A DNA stretch of 64,000 nucleotides from Nilaparvata lugens. Its lineage: Eukaryota; Arthropoda; Insecta; Hemiptera; Delphacidae. A model generated the notes under the pieces. It made no database searches, had not been told where the DNA came from, and worked only from the letters and a program-made list of their open reading frames with translations. Where the stretch lies: assembly GCF_014356525.2 (NCBI RefSeq), contig NC_052515.1, positions 20,170,821-20,234,820 on the forward strand. The letters are read 5' to 3'. Positions within the stretch are counted from its first letter, which is position 1, and every line of letters begins with the position of its first letter. Made by a program: the position numbers and the translations under genes. Below, piece by piece: positions 21,936-31,456 of this stretch.

Positions 21936-23271
21936 CTGCATTGTAGTCTGAAGGGTTGGTTCTGTTTTTGAGATTATAATTTGTGGATGTTGATGATTAT
22001 TAAGGTAAGTTGTAGGCTCAATATGCTTCAGGGTTATTCAGTAATGTGAAAATGTTCACCATATAGATCATAACCGGTCTGATTATTGCTTTTTTAGGAT
22101 ATTTAATTAATTTAATTGACCGTTAAATCTATAGTTTTTGATAGTCCATTAGGTTCAATAAGTGTCAAAAAACCGGGCCTTAAAGCGTTAAAGCTCGTTC
22201 AAATTTTGCCAGCTATGTTGACTGAAAAATTTCTGTGAGCCCAAACACATTATTTGTATCGCATATCAACAAATATAATTTTCCCGAGAATTTCAGATCC
22301 AATGAATACAAATAGAACAACGAAAGCTATCAAGCCTAAATTTTTTATAGAGAAAAGTGAGTATTTCTAAAGAATCTAGTTTGGTTTAATATTTTCACGT
22401 ACTAAATCTACTGTTTAATATTTAATGTCAATATTGAATCTTCCATTTTCATAACTTCAAATCATTTCCATTCACTTACATTAATTTAAATTTATTCAAA
22501 TAATCATGAATTTCATGACTAATAATAATGATATTCATTATGAGATAGAACTATCTATTGGTGCTGTGCTAGAAGTTTCCAGATTACAGTGAATTGACAG
22601 TCAATATACGAGATAGTTATACTGTAGAGTGAAGATATTTAATGAGATCATTTCTTTCCGGTTATACTCAATATCCAGATCTTCAATTAGTTATATGATA
22701 ACTCTTCATTTTATGAAATGCCAATGACAATTCATTTTTGCAAAATGTTGATAGTACAATACACGTGAAGTGATAGATAGAGTTGTCGCAGCTCTTCAAT
22801 CTCGATCGCCGAAGTGTCACCCTATTTAGAGTGAAAACTTTCTTAATACTTGATTTCCTGAATTCGCGATGAGTTTGGACGGGTAATTCATGCCCTAACA
22901 ACTTTTCCTGTTACATTGGACCGGGCAAAAGTTTTCGATGACATCAACTCTGTGTCGGATGGGATGATAAGTTAGCAGGCATATTGGCCATGCACGGAAA
23001 GTGGCCAGACTCAAATTGGGACCTCGATTGCAATGGACAAGATATTGGAAAAGTTGGACTTCAATGGTCAACTCGCCAAATCGATTTTTCACTCTCAAGC
23101 GATTCCGTTTCATCATTTCTCCGGCCGGATTTTCCGATTTCGCCGGACTCGTGGCTATTCAATGTAGGTTTTCTTTGTGAGCTTTGCACATTTCCTCAAC
23201 CTTTCAGATAAGCCTTCTCTTTTCCTCATAAGGTCTTTGTGTACAATCTGATTTTTTGGTATTGATAAGCC
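21936..23271. other. Noncoding stretch including a locally frame-open 22.9-23.2 kb patch
   Basis: Mostly AT-rich. Between about 22895 and 23211 the base composition is more even, and both strands carry 70-75-codon frames. None resembles a protein I recognise, and the frames compete with each other. It could be an old element or a decayed exon. Confidence 0.35.
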
Positions 23272-23516
23272 TCTTTGTCTCGTTATAAGTTATTTCTCGT
23301 TACTTGTTTTCAGTTTGCATTTTCTGAATCAATATCATTGGAGAAGGTTATAATAAATTATCACAGAGAAAAAATCATACAGTTCGCTTTTGGTCTCATT
23401 GTAAGTTATTTCAGCGTTGTACGTTTTCAGTTTGCATTTTCTTATCAATTACTATTTAATTTCAATTATTCTATCAATATCAAGGTAATAATTGAAGGTA
23501 ATAATTATCATAAGAA
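23272..23516. repeat. Tandem duplication, unit about 122 bp
   Basis: Both copies share TCTC-(G/A)TT-(A)TAAGTTATTTC, TTTTCAGTTTGCATTTTCT, ATCAATAT and, at the end, AATCATACAGTTCGCT. They are diverged. Confidence 0.6.
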
Positions 23517-24931
23517 ATCATACAGTTCGCTGTATGCTTTATGCTGTATTCCAAATTATGTATGCTGTATTCTATGAAGATATCATGCAGGGTACTTTAC
23601 CCTCATTGATTACCATCAAGTTATTTATGATTGAGTTAGGTCATGTCAGAGGCCCTGAAATTGATCAGTTGCGACCTGAAAACTCTGACACCAGACCTGA
23701 GCCAGCCAGGTCACTCGATATTATTATTATTTTATTGAGAAAACGATGTTGTCAAATCATAATTACTATCATATTTACAATCATTAAACAACATGTTGAC
23801 TAATTATTACTCCATTACTTATTCAATACTCGTATCTCAAAACAAATGGCCCTGATCTGAACTTATTGACTTCAAATTTAGAGTTGAGAGTTTATGAAGT
23901 CATAAATTAAATTGATAAAACTTTTCTAAATTGGAGTAACCAACAATTATTGTGTTGATTAAGTATGATACAAATTTGCTATCATTATGTCTATAATTTC
24001 ATGAATTATGCTATCAAATTTTCAGTTGCAGTAATGACCATACAAAAATTAAATCCGGTTTAATAGAGTTTTGAAATAGGTCTGTGAATGTGAGGATGAA
24101 AATGGTTTGTGTATCTCATACTATTCCGAAACAGGAAATTTTTAAAACATTGTTCCTAACACATAATTTTCATCAGCCGATAGTGATAAACCAACTTATG
24201 AAACTTACTTTGATTACCACAGTAATCTATGAAAACTGTTGGCATAGACGATGGATAAGTATCAGATAGATGAAATAGATATCGACATAGACTGATGGAT
24301 AGGCATTAGATAGATGAAATACATATATGACATTGTCGTTGATATAAATCAACGTGTACGCAAATCATGCTTGAATCCAAATTAATTCCAGTAGTTCATT
24401 TTACCTGAACTATTAGATTGATCTAACATAAATAGTGATTGCAAACATGGATATAACTCAAACTCAATTATCACACAACACATTTCCGATTGATTGGACT
24501 GAGTAGGCCTCTACGCGGGACTTATTACGTTTAATCCGGGTTTGACTTGATTGCAGCTTGATGACTAAATAGAGAACATCATAAAGTGTAATGACTCGGA
24601 AACCACAGAGGAGAGTGGTGTCATTACCACAAACAAAACTGACATTAATGAACCGACGAGTGACAATCTAATGAGACTGTAATGTAGTGTTCAATCAGTT
24701 GTAGCTGAACATGAAAGGCATTATTGGCAGTTGAGAAGCAAACAAGTTGCTGATTTTGAGCCTATAACACAGTCTGGTTTCATGTGTAGGTAATTTTGAT
24801 CATGTAGGGTTGGCATTATGGTTAGATTTTATGAAACAATTCTGTTCGTACAACACTTCTCTGCTCTGCATTGAATAAGCAACGTTTTTAGTCCAGGCAA
24901 CGAATGCTCAAATAAAGGTAAAGAGGGAAAA
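23517..24931. other. Noncoding stretch with a possible retroposon tail and a small tandem repeat
   Basis: AGACCTGAGCCAGCCAGGTC followed by an ATT run (about 23690-23735) looks like a retroposon 3' end, low confidence. At 24240-24330 AGATAGATGAAATA occurs twice. No gene recognised. Confidence 0.35.
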
Positions 24932-25190
24932 GTTTGGAACACAATTTTCAACTCCACAGCTCTTTTAAGGATAGTTAGAGGATTAACATATCAAAAGTCC
25001 TCACCCCTACCCCCTGTGCTAAAGGGGTGGGGGTGGTTTGAGAGTACCATTTTTTCATTTTTGGAATGTTTGGAACACAATTTTCGACTTTGCAGCTTTG
25101 TTGAGACTAGTTTGGAGGTGAGCATATAGAAAATCCCAACCCTTACATCATGTGCTGAAGGGATGAGGGGGTTTGAAAGTTGCGTTTTCC
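24932..25190. repeat. Tandem duplication, period 136 bp
   Basis: GTTTGGAACACAATTTTC starts both copies (24932 and 25068). Each continues with CAGCT, AGGATTAACATAT or GTGAGCATATA, and TGTGCT(A/G)AAGGG. Divergence is moderate. Confidence 0.7.
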
Positions 25191-25490
25191 ACTTATTACT
25201 TACATGCTTATATCTTGGAAACAATGGGTCATATTGACATAATCAACAACATAAAATTGAAGCTTAATAAATTTCCTACAAGTTTTGTCCGATAGAGGTT
25301 TTCGATAAATCCTATTTTTTTCGAGATATATATGTTCTAAAGTGATGCATTTTCGAAAAACCAGTTTTTCTTCCATTTTTTCGCTCTTTCAAGTCTTATA
25401 ACTTTTCAACAATTGATGAAACAAGAATGTGCTAATTACGAGATTGTAGAGCATTAAATTATCTTTCATTTCATGTATAATTCGACTATT
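25191..25490. other. AT-rich noncoding sequence, probably part of the same repeat
   Basis: No coding signal. It lies between the 136-bp duplication and the 25491-25751 foldback, so all three may belong to one interspersed element. Confidence 0.35.
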
Positions 25491-25751
25491 TCACGCATTC
25501 CCATACGACTGCTTCACCAGTTTCAGTTTTGAGTGTCTTTGTTTGGTAGGAAGTTTAGAAACAACCCCTGTGTTTAGTTCGGCAGACGTTCCAATAGGTA
25601 CTCAATATGAATGTTCGTACCGAAGCGCACTGCCAATTTATGATGACAGAATAGTGTAATATTCGGAAAAATTCACTTGTTGCAAATCTTAAGATTTGAC
25701 ACTCAAAACTAAAACTGCTGCAACAATCTGTTGTTGTATGGGAATGCGTGA
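25491..25751. mobile_element. Foldback element, arms about 47-55 bp
   Basis: TCACGCATTCCCATAC...CAGTTTTGAGTGTC (25491-25537) is mirrored by GACACTCAAAACTAAAACTG...GTATGGGAATGCGTGA (to 25751), with a short TGTTG insertion in the right arm. Confidence 0.7.
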
Positions 25752-26027
25752 TTTTTTTTTTGCCAAAATCGGAAAACTGTAATAGGATGGGCGGCGTTCT
25801 CTTATAAGAATATTCAACTCGATAAGAATGGGGCATACGTTAAAAATGCATATGATACCAATTGTATTATCAACTGGCAGCTAACTAAAGCTTCGCACCG
25901 GAAAAATGTTGTGTTGTAAGATGCAATCTCCTGATGTCCAGAAAACATAGACAATGAGAATAATCGTCTATAATTTTGTAAAAATTACGTGGTTTATCAC
26001 AGTTGAAAATTTCCAGAAAAAAATGAG

Positions 26028-26095
26028 TTTGGTCTCAAACCCACAACCGCTCTTTAATGAGACAAGAGTGCTGCCATTACGCCATCATTACGGGA
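26028..26095 (-). other. tRNA-like module (tRNA-derived SINE head or tRNA pseudogene)
   Basis: On the minus strand TGGCGTAATGG resembles a pol III A box, and GGTTTGAGACC about 40 nt later resembles a B box (consensus GGTTCGANTCC). The T stem does not pair well, so it is not a functional tRNA. The retroposon-like tails immediately to the right would suit a SINE, but orientation and limits are not resolved. Confidence 0.35.
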
Positions 26096-26199
26096 TAGCT
26101 TGGAGAAGCTCTGTTTGGGCTTTTATCGTTATGTGAACTTCGAATCTCAAATTGAATAAGTTTGTTTGTATTATTAAATCTCGAAATTTATTCATTAAT

Positions 26200-26600
26200 T
26201 AGAATGAAAATATACCTACAACCATCCTCAGTAAATTGAGAATCTTAATGCAAAATTTCAAGCTAATCAGTGGAGTAGTTCAGTCGTGATGATGCGTCAT
26301 TCGTGAATTTCCTATCCCGTACATGTATAAGCCGATTCTTTCCTTTATTATATTATAGACTAGTAGGTAACCCGTGCTCCGCAAGGGTATAATTGAAATT
26401 GACAAACTGAAAACTTTACGTAATGAAATCTTGAAGAATTGAAACTGTAATTATAACCGTCCTCGTTTAATTATTAAACTATATGCAAAATTTCAAGTTA
26501 ATCAGTCCATTAGTTAAGACGTGATGATGCGTCATTTTTAATTTCCTATCCAGTACATGTATAAGCCGATTCTCTCCTTTATTATTATAGATAACAGAAG
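26200..26600. mobile_element. Retroposon-like repeat, two tandem partial copies
   Basis: GCAAAATTTCAAG(C/T)TAATCAGT, CGTGATGATGCGTCATT, TTTCCTATCC and ACATGTATAAGCCGATTCT all occur twice, around 26250-26345 and 26480-26590. Between the copies lies CTAGTAGGTAACCCGTGCTC followed by CGCAAGGGT. These phrases resemble 3' regions of common insect retroposons. Confidence 0.55.
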
Positions 26601-26693
26601 ATAATGGTTTTTTGAATTGTTTCAGGTGAGGCCTAATGCTGGATGGTCCTGTTGCTGTTTCTTATAGAACCTTGGTGAGTTCTAAACTAAGCC

Positions 26694-26912
26694 TACAGTG
26701 AGGTCCACTTTATAATGGCAGTGGATAAAGATTGGAGAATAGCGATGCCGATTCTCTCCATTAATCAATTCTATTTCTACACCGTCAAAAACATAATTGG
26801 CATCGTTGTGGACCTAGAAAAGGGTAGTACCACCGGCTTTGTCGAATGACAGAAAAGGGTAGCAAAACCAAAGTTGAAAAAATACTGTCATTATAACGTG
26901 GACCTCACTATA
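26694..26912. mobile_element. 219-bp MITE with AGTGAGGTCCAC inverted ends
   Basis: The left end is AGTGAGGTCCACTTTATAAT and the right end is ATTATAACGTGGACCTCACT, followed by ATA. The ends match those of the 824-bp element at 41896-42719, so the two are related non-autonomous elements, probably with a TA target. Confidence 0.75.
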
Positions 26913-27419
26913 TGTTTTTTATCCCATGTTATTTATTTTTCCCACAAATTATTTTCATATTTATTCATTTTAAAATTATTCAATAATCTCAATTTCTTGT
27001 GATACTTTTCTTCAATTTCCTCTCACCCCTAAAGCGTTATTGCAATTTACGAATGCTTCGCTTTCCAATCGTGGCTTTTATTGACTAGTAGTTGTTTTGC
27101 CTAGCCCTAGCCAAACCCATCAAATCTTTCCGATTCTTTATTGGAGTAATATCTAAATAATATTGTTTCCCTCCTATCACTATTGCAGTGAAGCTCTCTC
27201 TATTTTTTTCTCCGATATATGCTAGGCTCTATAATTCTATGCTATTACTTCCTCTTCACTTGGCAAGTTCTCATGTTTATTCTCTTTTTTCACGACTTTC
27301 AACTTCCTTCTGTCATATTTTCGTTGGTATTTCCATCGTAAACAATCAAAAGTAAAGGTCTTCACGATTGCCAAGTTTCACCCTTTCGGTTCATCCTCTC
27401 TTTATCGTATTTTTCTTTG
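26913..27419. other. Noncoding stretch
   Basis: AT-rich, increasingly pyrimidine-rich to the right. No gene recognised. Confidence 0.35.
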
Positions 27420-28030
27420 TCTTTGTCTTATAACTCACCTCTTTTTCCTCATTCTTGATCCTTATCATCTCACAATTCCCCCTACAATTTCTCTCATGTT
27501 GTCACCCAGTTATTCTGCTTCTCCTAATCCTTCTCCATGATTTTTTCCTCTTTATCTTTCCCCAATCTTTATCAAGCGTTTTCCTTTTCCTCCACTTCTC
27601 GTTTCCTCCTCCATTCTTTTTTCTAATTGCTTTCCTCTTTTCCTCGTTCACTCCATCTCCATCTGCAAAATCATCATCTTCTCTTCTCTTTCATCCTAAT
27701 TGTCTTCCACTCGGACCTCCTCGATTTCATCATATTTCTCCATTCTCCCCTCTTTCACCTCGTTCATTCTCAATTCATTCCTATTACTTTAACTGCTATT
27801 TGTTCCAGTTGCTCTTGTTCATCATCATCATCATATTTTCCTTTTCACCTTATTTTCTGGCTTCTCATCTTTTCTCTCCCACTTCCTCCTATTTTCCCTC
27901 TGTTCTTCTTTTTCTTCCTGTATTCTTCTATTATTTTTCCCTTAATTTTTTATACTTCTTTCTTATTCTCCTTCTATCTCCTCTTCTCTCATCTTCCTCA
28001 TTTAATTTTATGCCAAACATCTTCTTTCTA
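27420..28030. repeat. Polypyrimidine block
   Basis: The T- and C-rich plus strand gives overlapping Phe/Leu/Ser frames of 160 and 205 codons. The T-biased composition and the lack of any recognisable domain argue against coding. Confidence 0.7.
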
Positions 28031-28329
28031 CAGATGGAAATCACTGAGATATTTTATCTATTCATACGCTAATGAATTAATTATTATCAAACGAAAAATT
28101 AAATTATAGCGTTTAAATTTTTTCAGTAATAATTATCTTCTTTCTCTATGTGTTCCACTTTTGTTATTCTCTTGGACGGCTTCTCCCTCTTCTGCTTCTG
28201 TTTCTGTCAAAAACACGTCTAAAATAGGAACGTGCGCACTTTATCGCTGGAGAAAGTGAACGGAAGTAAGTTTTACCGGAAGCAACTTCTATCGGAAGTA
28301 CAACGACTTTTGTGTTGTTGACGAGTGCC
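28031..28329. other. Noncoding spacer
   Basis: Includes a repeated CGGAAGTA/CCGGAAGCAACTT word cluster (28260-28300). No gene. Confidence 0.35.
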
Positions 28330-28540
28330 GTACATTTTCCATTGCTTTTCCTCTCACTTTTCACCTTATCTACGAGTTTTGTTGCTTGTTTTCCCTCTCA
28401 TCCCATCGTTCTCCTCCGACTCCCCCTCGTTCTTCTCATCCTCCTCATTCACTTCTACCTCATCCACCTCTTTCTCTCCATATTCCTCCTCCTCATACAC
28501 TACCTACTCTTCCCACTTTTCATCCTTCTGCTATTTTTAT
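28330..28540. repeat. Polypyrimidine block
   Basis: TCC/CTT-rich, as at 27420. The frames over it are compositional. Confidence 0.7.
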
Positions 28541-28682
28541 CGTCTTTCTCTTATAGAACGTTATCGTCACATAATATTTACAAATTTTAAACGTCTCTTT
28601 CATTTTACTTAGTGCAATATCATTATAATATTCTTCTACTCATTAAATTCACCAATACTTATGTAGTCGATCTATGTACTCT

Positions 28683-28684
<2 letters not shown>
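28541..28684. other. Short AT-rich spacer
   Basis: No feature seen before the CT microsatellite. Confidence 0.3.

Positions 28685-28724
<40 letters not shown>
28685..28724. repeat. CT dinucleotide microsatellite
   Basis: An uninterrupted TC repeat, about 20 units. Confidence 0.95.
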
Positions 28725-28727
<3 letters not shown>

Positions 28728-28800
28728 GGGTTTTTGGCAGAGAGGACCTGCAATCTTAACTCCGCCCTTAATAAAGGCAATCAAACAATCAATCAATCTC
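28725..28800. mobile_element. SINE-like tail next to the CT microsatellite
   Basis: GGCAGAGAGGACCTGCAATC, then AACTCCGCCCTTAATAAAGG, then CAATCAAACAATCAATCAAT. The word order matches 29205-29250 (CCAGAGAGGACCTAAAGCCC, then TAACACCGTCCTTATGAAG). Two copies and a CAAT-type simple tail suggest a retroposon 3' end. Confidence 0.5.
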
Positions 28801-29215
28801 TCACTCTCTCTCTTTCTGGCTTCTATTTTCTTTCCTCATCCTCCTCTTCTGTCTCGTACAAATCTTACTCCCTCCGTCTGCCCATGGAAATTCATAGGAT
28901 CTGTTTACCTACTTCTACTTCTATTATATTTTCTCTTCTACTTTTTATCTTCTTTTCTATAGTATTCTTTTATACTATTATTTTATTCTCCTCCTTTTCT
29001 TCATCATCCTCGTTCTCTTCTATCGCCACCTACTCTTCGTCGTCCTCCTAATTCTCATTCTCCTCCTCATTTTCCTATCCCTCAAACTATTTTCTATACA
29101 ACTCCATCTGTCAATCTCCTCTCATCTTTCTATTTTCCACATCATGCCCTTATTCACGTTGTATTTCCCTTCTCTATTTTATCTTCTTTCTATTTCTTCT
29201 GGTTTCTGTTCCAGA
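28801..29215. repeat. Polypyrimidine block between two SINE-like tails
   Basis: Plus-strand CT- and TTC-rich; no real coding signal. Confidence 0.65.
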
Positions 29216-29280
29216 GAGGACCTAAAGCCCTAACACCGTCCTTATGAAGTCAACTATTCTATTTTATCTAATTCTCCTAC

Positions 29281-29304
29281 TCTCTCTCTCTCTCTCTCTC
29301 TCTC
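29281..29304. repeat. CT microsatellite, 12 units
   Basis: A perfect TC repeat following the second SINE-like tail (29205-29250). The same pairing of tail and CT tract is seen at 28685-28800 in the other order. Confidence 0.9.
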
Positions 29305-29476
29305 ACTGCCCTCTCAATCAACCCAGTTTTGTTGTTGGTTGGATTCTGGGAACTCAGGCTGAATGCAGAAGTGAACAATCACTTTGGCCGTTTTCTTCGT
29401 TAGCTCTCTTGTAACAGCTCTCTCTTAATCAGGGATTCGGCAGCAACCTAAGCTGCAAAATATCTTTGAGAGCTGT

Positions 29477-29570
29477 TGTGAAACTCACTTTGAGCTGTCA
29501 GCATTGAATTAGTGGGTGAGCATCGATGTTGTTTATCAAGAATACTGCTTCCAATGAATCTTACTTTGTA
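29477..29570. mobile_element. Short MITE, copy c of the CTGTCAGCAT family (degenerate)
   Basis: The left arm is TGTGAAACTCACTTTGAGCT then GTCAGCATTGAATTAGTGGG. The inner CATCGATGTTGTTTAT is conserved. The right arm is degraded to ACTGCTTCCAATGAATCTTA. Confidence 0.6.
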
Positions 29571-31085
29571 GTCGGCTTTTCATTATGACTTTCACGTTTC
29601 TTGGCTCGTTGAGAATCATCTAAACGGCCTTCTGCTTCGTTACAAACTTGTTGATGATACTAATTCTGCTAATGAAAATATGCTTGATATCAACCCAAAT
29701 GCTCTTATGGCGTTTTCCTGGGTTCAGATAGGGTTATAATTCATTTTTACCAGGAGAGAAGGCTGATTTTCATGTGAATAAATTGAATTGATCAACTATC
29801 TGTGTTGTTCTGGATATTAAATCAAATAAGTGGTATTATCAAGTAGTTCCATTCAAAATGAATTGATGGGATTGAAAGTTTTGAGGGTCAAAAAATGAAA
29901 TTGAACTAAAAATCTCGGTCGGAAACGTCTTTGACATACCTTATCAATATTCTGTTACTCAACAATGATTATAGAATACTAGAACGGCTAATGATATTGA
30001 AAAGCTAATCATTCATCTGATTTGTATGTTGTGGATCTTATGTATATTATCTTTTACAAACATATTATCGTTTGTATCTTTTGTATACTGCTTTTGTATC
30101 TGTATTATATGTATCTTTTCTATCTTTTGTAACTTCTTTACTTCTGTATCTTGTCTCATCGAAATATATCTTTTATTTTTGTATTTTCATCTATATATTT
30201 ATCTGTCATCTGCAAAAGCATGAATTGATCAACTGTTTAATGTCGCTAAAGCCTGCCAATAGACAATAGAAACAGGAAGAAAATTAGATGCGATAAAAGG
30301 CAACAGAGAATAATAACGGGAGAGAGAGAGAGAGATAAAAAACGGGAAAGCAACAAAGAGAGAGTGAGAGAGATGAAAACAGATTGCAACTACCGAATTT
30401 TGATAGCGGTACTATTCATGCGTAATTTGACAGGCGCAAATTTCACCGCCAGACCTGTAGTGAAGGCTGTGATTTTTCTTTTTTCGAGCTCTTTATTTAT
30501 GTGTACATTGCACCGAGTGAGCGAGCCAACCAGCTTTCACTCGACACAAAAAAGAAACTGCGGTTGGAAACACTTTTGAAAAACCGAATCAAATCAATAA
30601 ATCGATGGAAAGCTGAATGAAAGAAAGAGAGAGAAAAACCGACGAGAATGAATGAGGCGCCATTCAAGTGCTTATGAGAGCATGAAGCTGATGATGAAAG
30701 TGAGAAAGAGTGAGAGAGAGTGAGTGATGGATATCGATCATGTGGTTGAAAGTAACAGAATTTTCAGTTGAATACTGAGCTCTGTGGTCCCATACATGGG
30801 AACATGAGTTTTTACTCTCCATTCAATGGAAAACACATACATATATAGCCGGATTATCTATAGGTTTTCTGATAATCACCGTTGGTTTATCAGTAATCAG
30901 TTGGTAAAGTACTGATGAACTTCTACAGAGCGTAATGGACTACTCAATTCTCATTAAAAATCCAGTAATGTATTCCGATAAAACTTTCGTTTCGGTAAAG
31001 GGTTCCTGAATTATTATTAATTACAGGAAGGATTTAGAATTACAGTGCTGTAGTGGATTTTGAAATTCTTTCTAGGATATCTGAG
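29571..31085. other. Noncoding stretch with degenerate TTGTATC repeats and GA tracts
   Basis: TGTATCTTTTGTA-type words recur at about 30065-30200. AGAGAGAGAGAG lies at 30321-30334, and more GA-rich DNA (GAGAGTGAGAGAG, GAGTGAGAGAGAGTGAGTGA) at 30360 and 30705. The 71-codon frame at 30364 is not recognised. Confidence 0.4.
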
Positions 31086-31456
31086 TTTCATTAGATATTG
31101 ATAGATTATATACTATGAATATACTATAGAATATATTAATTGAGTTCTATAATATTCGACCCCTATTAGATATTTATAGATTAATTTAGAAAACTGAATA
31201 AAGTAATAAAGACTATTGAATATACTAATTAATAGAGTTCTATAATATTTGAGTCCTATTAGATATTGATTGATACATTTAAAAAACTGAATAGAGTAAT
31301 AAAGACTATTGAATATACTACTTAATAGAGTTCTATAAGTTAATATTTGATCCCTATTAGATACTGATTGATACATTAAAAAACTGAATAAAGTAATAAA
31401 GACTATTGAATATACTAATTAATAGAGTTCTATAATATTTGACCCCTATTAGATAT
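31086..31456. repeat. 93-bp satellite array, left part
   Basis: About four units with words CTGAATAAAGTAATAAAGAC, TATTGAATATACTAATTAAT, AGAGTTCTATAATATTTGA and CCCCTATTAGATATTGATTG. The outermost units are the most diverged. The array is cut at AGATAT (31456) by the LTR-like insertion and resumes at 34074. Confidence 0.85.

Noticed and set aside
22895..23211. Competing 73-75-codon frames on both strands
   Set aside because: Both strands are equally open, neither has similarity, and no splice sites fit.
27455..28109. 205- and 160-codon frames that look like membrane proteins
   Set aside because: The hydrophobic Phe/Leu/Ser content comes from T/C-rich DNA; there is no domain, and two frames overlap.
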